Of a stretch of DNA of 11,376 nt, positions 6,337 through 11,376 are shown one piece after another. Every line of letters starts with the position of its first letter. Position 1 is the first letter of the stretch. This DNA comes from Maritimibacter sp. GTDB taxonomy: Bacteria; Pseudomonadota; Alphaproteobacteria; Rhodobacterales; Rhodobacteraceae. The DNA lies in contig JAGRMP010000283.1 of NCBI GenBank assembly GCA_020441225.1, forward strand, positions 1 to 11,376. Direction: 5' to 3'. Made by a program: the position numbers and the translations under genes. The notes under the pieces are model-generated. The model was not told the origin of the DNA and did not search any database. It was given only the letters and a program-made list of their open reading frames with translations.

Positions 6337-6995
6337 TCCTCGAAGCGCCCGCCCACCTGCTTGTGGTCGATACCGACGAACGGCTGCGGGACCTTCTGCG
6401 CGGCTATCTCAAGGGCCAGGGATTCCTGGTCAGCGCGGCGCGGGACGGCGACCATGCCCGCAGCCTGCTGTCGGGGCTGGAATTCGACCTCGTGGTGCTG
6501 GACGCACGGCTGCCCGATATCCGGGGGCTGTGCGAAGACATCGCGGCGGCGAAACTGCTGCTGACCGGGCGGGGGCAGCCGGTGCCGGCCGCCGAGGTCG
6601 AAGCGCTGGAAAAACCCTTCGAGCCGACGGAGCTGTGCCGGCGGATCAACACCATCCTCGACCGCCGTCCGCCGGTCGAGTTGCCGGGGCCGAAGGTGGC
6701 GCGGATGGGACCGCTCAGCTTCGATCTCGAAACCGGCCAGCTCAAGCGCGACGGCGAAGCGGTGAGGCTCACCGCGACCGAGGTGCAGCTGATGCGGATC
6801 TTTGCGGGCCAGCCCGGCGAGAGCATCGGGCGGGGCGAGCTGGTGGCCCGGCTGGGCCGCGAGGGGCTGCAGGCCAAGGCGCGGGCCGTGGATGTGCAGA
6901 TCACCCGGCTGAGGCGCAAGCTCGAAGACGATCCGCGGTCGCCGAAATACCTCCAGACGGTGCGCGGTGCGGGCTACATGCTTGTGGTCGACTGA
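6333..6995 (+). CDS. petR: OmpR-family response regulator, PetR-like, with a reduced receiver
   Basis: The product has 220 residues. The receiver occupies about 7-110: LLVVDTDERLRDLL, the phosphoacceptor D57 in LVVLDARLP, T78 in LLLTGRG and K94 in EKPFEP. The winged-helix effector spans about 122-218, with RLTATEVQLMRIFAGQPGE, RAVDVQITRLRRKLEDDP and YLQTVRGAGYML, very like PetR proteins as I remember them. Two things are odd. The paired acids of the metal site read D13-T14, where T replaces the second acid. The stretch between D57 and K94 is about 12 residues shorter than in normal OmpR receivers and lacks the usual GADDYL before the lysine. Control by phosphorylation is therefore doubtful. 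The ATG overlaps the petP stop and has AAGGAG 8 nt upstream. No histidine kinase gene is nearby. Confidence 0.8.
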   Translation: MILEAPAHLLVVDTDERLRDLLRGYLKGQGFLVSAARDGDHARSLLSGLEFDLVVLDARLPDIRGLCEDIAAAKLLLTGRGQPVPAAEVEALEKPFEPTELCRRINTILDRRPPVELPGPKVARMGPLSFDLETGQLKRDGEAVRLTATEVQLMRIFAGQPGESIGRGELVARLGREGLQAKARAVDVQITRLRRKLEDDPRSPKYLQTVRGAGYMLVVD

Positions 6996-7007
6996 GCCCG
7001 CTCCGGT

Positions 7008-7040
7008 CGGTGTGCGAGGGGTGTGCGAGCTCGCACACCC
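7008..7040. repeat. 11-bp tandem repeat plus inverted copy (perfect 22-bp palindrome)
   Basis: CGGTGTGCGAG (7008-7018) is followed by GGGTGTGCGAG (7019-7029) and then by its exact reverse complement (7030-7040). The last two units make a perfect 22-bp palindrome centred between 7029 and 7030. As RNA it would fold into a 9-bp stem with an AGCU loop, but no T run follows, so it is a poor intrinsic terminator for petR. A REP-like element or a protein-binding site are the alternatives. Confidence 0.6.
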
Positions 7041-7073
7041 TATCAAGTGATTGATAATATTACTGATAGCGCT
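7041..7073. repeat. AT-rich inverted repeats next to the palindrome
   Basis: TATCAA (7041-7046) and TTGATA (7051-7056) form a perfect inverted repeat around GTGA, directly abutting the 22-bp palindrome. TAATATTA (7055-7062), another TGATA (7064-7068) and AGCGCT (7068-7073) follow. The stretch is clearly richer in A+T than its surroundings. Together with 7008-7040 it forms one compact array of palindromes. Confidence 0.45.
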
Positions 7074-7148
7074 AACTGGCTTTTGCCATTGATCCAACGC
7101 AGTGACATGGCCCTTGCGCCCCCCCCCGGAGGGGCTGCGCCGAGCCCG

Positions 7149-7514
7149 TCACCCGTCAAATTCGGCCAGGTCGGCGCGGATGTCGTTGCGCAGGCGCTCG
7201 ATCTCGTCGGGGTTTGCATCGAACCATTCCCGGAAGCGCTGGTAGCCGACCAGGTTGACCGCGGCGCGTTCCCGGGTTTTGAGCGCGCGGAACTCTTCCG
7301 GGGTCACCCCCGGCACGAAGGCCAGTTTGACCCGGTCGAAAACATGCCCGCAGGCCACCGCTTCCTCGAACCCGAGCGGTCGCTGCGCCGCGACGTCGGA
7401 GCAGAAGATGTAGATGCGCAGATCCGCCGGGTCTGGAGAGCCGTAAGGTTCCGATTGCGCGGGCAGTGCGGACAGAGCGGAAACGAGAAGGCCGGTGGAG
7501 ATCAATTTGGTCAA
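7149..7514 (-). CDS. Small secreted protein of unknown function
   Basis: The product has 121 residues. Residues 1-21 (MTKLISTGLLVSALSALPAQS) look like a Sec signal peptide with cleavage before E22, giving a periplasmic or secreted protein of about 100 residues. It has two cysteines (C38 in IYIFCSD and C55 in AVACGHVF) that could form a disulfide. The C-terminal half is charged and probably helical (EFRALKTRERAAVNL, EWFDANPDEIERLRNDIRADL). The start is TTG at 7514: AAGGA lies 8 nt upstream, an in-frame stop is close behind, and no ATG or GTG offers an alternative. It is divergent from the CadC-like regulator with 130 bp between them, so the regulator may control or sense it; that is inference. 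I recognise no named family. Confidence 0.7.
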   Translation of the reverse strand: MTKLISTGLLVSALSALPAQSEPYGSPDPADLRIYIFCSDVAAQRPLGFEEAVACGHVFDRVKLAFVPGVTPEEFRALKTRERAAVNLVGYQRFREWFDANPDEIERLRNDIRADLAEFDG

Positions 7515-7558
7515 GAGTCTGGTCCTTTTGTGCTAAGCTCAGACCGACGCCGACAATC

Positions 7559-7648
7559 ATGAGTGATGTGGTCGATGCGGTGCGGTCGGGTGCGGATGCA
7601 GGTCCAGAACGCGAAACCGGGACGTTTCATGCAAATGAGAAGACATGA
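7559..7648 (+). other. Possible 29-codon leader reading frame overlapping the CadC-like gene
   Basis: An ATG at 7559 opens a 29-codon frame (beginning MSDVVDAVRSGADAG) whose TGA (7646-7648) overlaps the ATG at 7645 as ATGA, the usual form of translational coupling. No SD precedes the ATG at 7559 and open frames are common in DNA this rich in G+C, so it may be chance. Confidence 0.2.
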
Positions 7649-7650
7649 AA
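7625..7650 (+). promoter_or_regulatory. Inverted repeat enclosing the start of the CadC-like gene
   Basis: TTTCAT (7625-7630) and ATGAAA (7645-7650) are perfect inverted repeats with a 14-nt spacer. In mRNA the right arm contains the start codon and the loop the weak SD (GAGAAG); in DNA the half-sites are 20 bp apart, two helical turns. It could limit translation or bind the regulator itself. Confidence 0.3.
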
Positions 7651-9249
7651 TCTTCTGAACTCCGCCTCGGCAGGTTCCTTTTCCAGCCGGAGACGGGACG
7701 GCTTGCCGACGGGTCGGGCGCGCGGGTCGAGCGGCGCCACCAGGCGATGGAAGTGCTGCAGGTGCTGGCCGAATACCCCAATGCCGTGGTTGAACGGGAC
7801 CGGCTCCTCGACCGGGTCTGGCAGAACCGGCAAGGCGCCGAGGAGGGCCTTGTGCAATGCGTCGCCGAGATCCGGCGCGTGTTGGGCGACACCGGCAAGA
7901 GCATCGTCGAAACCATCCCGCGCAAGGGGTACCGGCTGGTTGCTTCACCCGCGTCATCGGGCCCCGGTCTGGTCGGGCGGGCGCTCGCCCTGTTCGTCCT
8001 GGCCGTGGTTCTGATCGGATCGGCGGTGGCCTGGCGGGTGTGGCTGTGGGACGCGGGCGGGCCGGTGGAGCGACCGGTGGTTGCGGTCCTGCCGTTCGAA
8101 ACCCTCGACCCCGGCGACGAGACCGCAGGGATTGCCGACGCGGTCGGAGACACCATCATCAGTTCGCTGGCCGCCTATTCCGAATTCGACACGATAGCGC
8201 GGCAATCGAGCTATCGCTTCCGCAACTCCGAGCAGAGCGTGGTCGAGATCGGTGAAGCGCTGGGCGCGGATTACCTGGTGCAGGGGAGCCAGCAGCTCGT
8301 GGACCGTACCCTGCGCCTGTCGGTGCAATTGATCGACGCCGCGGACCAGACACTCGAGATGGTCGACACGTTCGAAATCGCGCTCGGGGACATGTTTGAA
8401 GCGAACGAGGAGATCGCCCACAGGATCGCCAACACGGTGAGCGGATCGGTTCTGAACCTGCATGCGCGCAATGCAAGCCGGGACGGCGCGGTGGATGCGC
8501 TGATCCTCGACAATCGCGCGCGGATGTTGTTTCAGTCCGGCCCGTCGCGGGAAAAGTGGCTGGCGTCGCTGGAGATGTCCGATGAGGCGATCCGGTCCTA
8601 CCCGGACGCGGAATGGGGCTATGTGGGTAAGGCGTTGATGTTGCGGACGGGAGTACGGTTCGGCTGGGACCAGGGCGCCGCGGACGCGGTACTGGACGAG
8701 GCGGAACAGGCGGCGCGGCGTGCCATACAGATCAACCCGACCAATTACCTTTCGCACTTTGCGCTTGGCCGGGTGCTGATGCAACGCGGCGAGATCCGCG
8801 ATTCCATTTCCGCGCTGAGCCGGGCGGCCGAGCTGAACCCGTCTTCGGCCATGGTGCTGAACGGGCTTGGGCAGAGCTACATCTACGCCGATGACAGCGA
8901 GGCGCTGATGCGCACAGTCGCGCGGGTGCGCGTGATCGACCCGTTGCCCGGTACGTTGACGCTCTGGGTGCGGGCCTGGGCGGAATGGCAGACGGGCGAT
9001 TGCGAAGCGGCAAAAGCCAGCGTCGGCGCGATGACCAACGTGCCGCTGGAAGCCAACAAGCTGAGGGCCGTGATCGAGATCTGTGTCGGCAATACCGAAG
9101 CCGCCGAGGCGGAGATTGCCGAATTCCTCGCGCGCAATCCTGATTGGACTCTTGCGCGCGAAGTCGCGGCGAACGCCGTGAATTGGAGCGCCGACGGGCC
9201 GCGCGACCGCTGGCTCGCGGCGCTGGCTGAAGCGGGGGTGCCGGAATAG
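7645..9249 (+). CDS. CadC/ToxR-like transmembrane transcriptional regulator with TPR-like domain
   Basis: The product has 534 residues. Residues 5-99 form an OmpR/CadC-type winged helix (LRLGRFLFQPETGRL, ERRHQAMEVLQVLAEYP, DRLLDRVW, CVAEIRRVLGD, IVETIPRKGYRLVA). A linker leads to one membrane span (about 109-131), so the DNA-binding domain is cytosolic and the rest periplasmic. Residues 143-245 (VVAVLPFETLD, GIADAVGDTIISSLA, ALGADYLVQGSQQ, LRLSVQLIDA) match the TolB/FlgO-like domain often found in such proteins. Residues 350-500 contain TPR-like helical hairpins (AARRAIQINPTNYLSHFALGR, AAELNPSSAMVLNGLGQ). It needs no histidine kinase or phosphorylation; the periplasmic part should sense a signal. 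The likely target is its own region and the divergent secreted-protein gene. The ATG at 7645 fits the family N-terminus. Confidence 0.88.
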   Translation: MKSSELRLGRFLFQPETGRLADGSGARVERRHQAMEVLQVLAEYPNAVVERDRLLDRVWQNRQGAEEGLVQCVAEIRRVLGDTGKSIVETIPRKGYRLVASPASSGPGLVGRALALFVLAVVLIGSAVAWRVWLWDAGGPVERPVVAVLPFETLDPGDETAGIADAVGDTIISSLAAYSEFDTIARQSSYRFRNSEQSVVEIGEALGADYLVQGSQQLVDRTLRLSVQLIDAADQTLEMVDTFEIALGDMFEANEEIAHRIANTVSGSVLNLHARNASRDGAVDALILDNRARMLFQSGPSREKWLASLEMSDEAIRSYPDAEWGYVGKALMLRTGVRFGWDQGAADAVLDEAEQAARRAIQINPTNYLSHFALGRVLMQRGEIRDSISALSRAAELNPSSAMVLNGLGQSYIYADDSEALMRTVARVRVIDPLPGTLTLWVRAWAEWQTGDCEAAKASVGAMTNVPLEANKLRAVIEICVGNTEAAEAEIAEFLARNPDWTLAREVAANAVNWSADGPRDRWLAALAEAGVPE

Positions 9250-9304
9250 CGCCCGGGTGCGGTGATCGGGCGCCGTGATCGGGCGCGATGCGCGAGGGCG
9301 CCCG
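9249..9304 (+). repeat. Mirror-symmetric double hairpin after the CadC-like gene
   Basis: GCGCCCG occurs at 9249-9255 and 9298-9304, and its complement CGGGCGC at 9267-9273 and 9280-9286. This gives two 7-bp stems with 11-nt loops separated by 6 nt. The inner arms lie in a 13-bp-period direct repeat of GTGATCGGGCGC. The first arm starts in the stop codon of the CadC-like gene. No T run follows, so it is not a standard intrinsic terminator; it may protect the 3' end or slow transcription. Confidence 0.5.
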
Positions 9305-9338
9305 CCGAGGCAAAACCGCTGACCCCTGAACCGCTCCC

Positions 9339-9367
9339 TTGGCACCGCCTGCCGAAAGGCGCATGGT
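9339..9367 (+). promoter_or_regulatory. Possible promoter giving a leaderless deacetylase mRNA
   Basis: TTGGCA (9339-9344, 5 of 6) is spaced 17 nt from CATGGT (9362-9367, 3 of 6). The expected start would fall at 9374, the A of the deacetylase ATG. This would explain the absence of an SD, but the -10 is weak. Confidence 0.3.
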
Positions 9368-9373
9368 CCGGCC

Positions 9374-10309
9374 ATGACGACAGCACTCTACACCCACCCC
9401 GACGGACTTCTTCATGTCAATCCGCCCGGGCACCCCGAACAGGTGGCCCGGCTCAAGGCGATCGCGGCGGCGCTGGCGGCCCCGGGCTTCGACGCGCTCG
9501 ACCGGCGCGAGGCGCCTTTGGGTGCCGTCGAGGCCATCGCCCGGGCGCATCCGGCGGAGTACATCGATCTCCTGCGCGACAATGTCCCCGACGAGGGCTG
9601 GGTGCAGATCGATGCCGACACGTCGATGAGCCCGGGGTCGTGGAATGCCGCGCTGAGAGGCGTGGGCGGGATGACCGCCGCTATCGACGCGGTTATGGCG
9701 GGTGAGGTCACCAATGCCTTTGTCGCGATGCGGCCGCCGGGGCATCATGCCGAGCGGGGGCGGGCGATGGGCTTTTGCCTGTTCGCCAACGCCGCCATCG
9801 GGGCGCTGCATGCGCTGGAGGTGCATGGGCTCGCCCGCGTCGCGGTGCTGGATTTCGACGTGCATCACGGCAACGGCACCCAGGATGTGCTGTGGAGCGA
9901 GAACCGGGTGCGGTTCGCCTCGAGCCACCAGATGCCGCTTTATCCGGGCACCGGGGCGGCGCATGAGCAGGGAGCGTACCTGCAGGTGAAGAACGTGCCG
10001 CTGGCCTCTGGGACGGGCACGCGCGAGATGCAGGCGGCCTGGGACGGGGAGATATTCCCCTGGATTAGAGACTGGTCGCCGGAGTTGATCATCGTCTCGG
10101 CCGGGTTCGACGCCGACAGCCGCGACCCGCTCGCGGGGCTGCACTGGACGACGGAGGATTTCGGCTGGATCACCGAGCGGATCTGCGACGTGGCGGAAGA
10201 ATGCTGCGGCGGTCGTCTGGTCTCGACCCTCGAGGGGGGATATGATCTCGACGCGCTGGCCGAGGGCGTCGGCCTGCACGTGGAAATCTTGATGGGGAGA
10301 GGCGCATGA
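9374..10309 (+). CDS. Histone deacetylase/acetylpolyamine amidohydrolase family zinc hydrolase
   Basis: The 311-residue product is a single arginase-like deacetylase domain. In order it shows HPEQVARLKAI near the N-terminus, RPPGHHAERGRAMGFC with the active-site pair H124-H125, VLDFDVHHGNGTQD with zinc ligands D162 and H164, SAGFDADSRDPLAG with zinc ligand D246, and LEGGYDLDAL with the transition-state tyrosine Y290. All catalytic residues are present. Bacterial members remove acetyl groups from polyamines, small molecules or lysines in the cytoplasm; the substrate here cannot be told, although the short HPE-type N-terminus fits the class II-like enzymes. The start at ATG 9374 is the only one fitting the family; it has no SD. 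The stop overlaps the xseB start as ATGA, so it is the first gene of a three-gene operon. Confidence 0.92.
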   Translation: MTTALYTHPDGLLHVNPPGHPEQVARLKAIAAALAAPGFDALDRREAPLGAVEAIARAHPAEYIDLLRDNVPDEGWVQIDADTSMSPGSWNAALRGVGGMTAAIDAVMAGEVTNAFVAMRPPGHHAERGRAMGFCLFANAAIGALHALEVHGLARVAVLDFDVHHGNGTQDVLWSENRVRFASSHQMPLYPGTGAAHEQGAYLQVKNVPLASGTGTREMQAAWDGEIFPWIRDWSPELIIVSAGFDADSRDPLAGLHWTTEDFGWITERICDVAEECCGGRLVSTLEGGYDLDALAEGVGLHVEILMGRGA

Positions 10310-10548
10310 CCGAGAAGCCGGTGGACGAGATGAGCTTTGAGGAAGCGATGGCGGAGCTCGAAGCGGTGGTCGGCCAGCTCGAACGCGGCGAGGTGGCGCT
10401 GGACCAGTCGATTGCGCTTTACGAACGCGGGGCGGCGCTCAAGGCGCGCTGCGAGGTGAAGCTGCGCGAGGCCGAGGAGAAGGTCGCCCAGATCACCCTC
10501 GACGCGAATGGGGCGCCGACCGGAACGACGCCGGTCGAAGGGCTCTGA
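10306..10548 (+). CDS. xseB: Exodeoxyribonuclease VII small subunit
   Basis: XseB pairs in several copies with the large subunit XseA to form exonuclease VII, which degrades single-stranded DNA from both ends into oligonucleotides. The product has 80 residues, the standard size, and consists of two antiparallel helices: MSFEEAMAELEAVVGQLERGEVAL, then QSIALYERGAALKARCEVKLREAEEKVAQI, followed by a short polar tail. The pattern FEEAMAELE-VVxxLE-G is diagnostic. The ATG overlaps the deacetylase stop by 4 nt and GGGGAGAGG provides an SD. Excess small subunit is produced easily in such operons; no xseA is in the window. ispA follows after 2 nt. Confidence 0.95.
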   Translation: MTEKPVDEMSFEEAMAELEAVVGQLERGEVALDQSIALYERGAALKARCEVKLREAEEKVAQITLDANGAPTGTTPVEGL

Positions 10549-10550
10549 CG

Positions 10551-11376
10551 ATGTTTGCCGAACGCCTGGCCGAGACCTCGGCGGCGGCGCGCGCCTGCCT
10601 GGTCGAAGCGCTGCCCCGGAGCGGGCCGATGGCCGAGCCGATGCGCTACGCGGTGAGCGGCGGCAAGGGGCTGCGCGGGTTCCTGGTGCTCGAAGGCGCG
10701 GCGATGTTCGGCGTGCCGACGAGCGCGGCGCGGTTTCCCGCCGCGGCGGTCGAAGCGATCCATGCCTACAGCCTGGTGCATGACGACATGCCCGCGATGG
10801 ACGACGACGATTTGCGCCGCGGCCAGCCGACGGTGCACAGGAAATACGACGAGGCGACGGCGATCCTGGTGGGCGACGCGCTGCAATCGGTGGCCTTCGA
10901 ACTGGTGACCGCGCCGGAGACCGGCCCGGCGGAGGTGCGCGCGGCGCTGGCGCGCACGCTCGCGCAGGCGGCGGGGGCCCGCGGCATGGTGCTGGGCCAG
11001 GCGCTGGACATCGCCGCCGAAACAGCCGCCGAACCGCTCACGCTCGACCAGATCATCGCGCTGCAGGCGGGCAAGACCGGGGCGCTGATCCGCTGGTCGG
11101 CGGCGGCCGGCGCGCTGATGGCAGGCGAAGACCCGGCGCCGCTCACCCGCTACGGCGCGGCGCTGGGGCTGGCCTTCCAGATCGCTGACGACGTGCTCGA
11201 CGTGGAGGGCGACGCCACCACGGTCGGCAAGGCTGTGGGCAAGGACGCCGAGGCGGGCAAGGCGACCTTCGTGTCGCTCCTGGGCCTCGAAGCGGCAAAA
11301 TCCCGCGCAGCGGAACTGGTCAAAGAAGCGGAAGATGCGCTCAAACCCTATGGGACAAGGGCGGATGTCTTGCGGG
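10551..11376 (+). CDS. ispA: Short-chain polyprenyl diphosphate synthase (farnesyl diphosphate synthase), 3' end missing
   Basis: IspA joins isopentenyl diphosphate to dimethylallyl and geranyl diphosphate to give farnesyl diphosphate, precursor of quinones, undecaprenyl phosphate and, where present, carotenoids. The first 275 codons are in the window and the frame is still open at the edge; the family has about 290-300 residues, so little is missing. Visible are MRYAVSGGKGLRGFLV (K39 and R42 for isopentenyl diphosphate; G40 where many enzymes have R), HDDMPAMDDDDLRRG (first aspartate-rich motif, D78-D79 and D84-D85), MVLGQALDI, LQAGKTGALIRW, and FQIADDVLDVEGD (second motif, D213-D214 and D217). 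It starts 2 nt after xseB with AAGGG upstream. In related bacteria dxs often follows; that lies outside the window. Confidence 0.94.
   Translation, partial: MFAERLAETSAAARACLVEALPRSGPMAEPMRYAVSGGKGLRGFLVLEGAAMFGVPTSAARFPAAAVEAIHAYSLVHDDMPAMDDDDLRRGQPTVHRKYDEATAILVGDALQSVAFELVTAPETGPAEVRAALARTLAQAAGARGMVLGQALDIAAETAAEPLTLDQIIALQAGKTGALIRWSAAAGALMAGEDPAPLTRYGAALGLAFQIADDVLDVEGDATTVGKAVGKDAEAGKATFVSLLGLEAAKSRAAELVKEAEDALKPYGTRADVLR

Noticed and set aside
7119..7127. C9 homopolymer as a phase-variation tract
   Set aside because: It lies between genes, downstream of both neighbours, not in a coding or promoter position; it is more likely neutral.
8732..10279. Reverse 515-codon open frame
   Set aside because: It is antisense to the CadC-like and deacetylase genes, both well supported, and its translation is rich in R, G, H and P without domains.
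10663..10686. G40 instead of R in the IspA motif GGKGLRG as a damaged active site
   Set aside because: The residues expected to bind isopentenyl diphosphate (K39 and R42) and both aspartate-rich motifs are intact, so the change is probably a lineage variant.
1..11376. CRISPR array, prophage, transposon, toxin-antitoxin or defence system
   Set aside because: No spaced identical repeats, no transposase, integrase or recombinase sequence and no defence-type domains were seen; all main genes are typical chromosomal genes.

Overview
The window is high-GC chromosomal DNA that reads as an alphaproteobacterium of the Rhodobacteraceae (Roseobacter/Rhodobacter group). This rests on an FzlA-like glutathione-transferase-fold protein, a MarR/OmpR regulator pair resembling PetP-PetR, and the order deacetylase - xseB - ispA. 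No species is claimed. I see no phage, transposon, CRISPR, tRNA or rRNA. It looks like an ordinary core-genome region with a few regulatory and repeat structures, and I found no convincing new multi-gene system.

Region 1 (1-2421): the 3' end of gltB (glutamate synthase large subunit) ends at a strong intrinsic terminator. A reverse-strand gene of an uncharacterised cysteine-containing family follows, with a clear promoter and Shine-Dalgarno (SD) site. Then come a forward DUF1269-type glycine-zipper membrane protein and mtgA, a monofunctional peptidoglycan glycosyltransferase.

Region 2 (2492-4194): an fzlA-like gene (FtsZ-binding division protein of alphaproteobacteria) overlaps queG (epoxyqueuosine reductase, last step of queuosine synthesis) by 4 nt, with queG starting at TTG. 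mtgA and fzlA put two envelope/division genes side by side.

Region 3 (4290-6995): ilvE (branched-chain aminotransferase) and a small membrane-anchored protein run on the reverse strand. Divergent to them is a tightly coupled MarR-OmpR operon (petP-petR-like). The 178-bp space between ilvE and petP holds two separate inverted-repeat systems placed on plausible divergent promoters. The PetR-like protein has a shortened receiver that lacks one of the paired acidic metal-site residues.

Region 4 (6996-9249): a gene-free stretch with a perfect 22-bp palindrome plus AT-rich inverted repeats precedes a small secreted protein (reverse strand). This protein is divergent from a CadC/ToxR-like transmembrane transcription factor with an N-terminal winged helix, one membrane span, a TolB/FlgO-like domain and TPR-like repeats.

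Region 5 (9250-11376): a symmetric double hairpin is followed by an operon of a zinc deacetylase (HDAC/acetylpolyamine amidohydrolase family), xseB (exonuclease VII small subunit) and ispA (short-chain isoprenyl diphosphate synthase, cut by the window edge). The junctions are a 4-nt ATGA overlap and a 2-nt gap, so the three are very likely cotranscribed.
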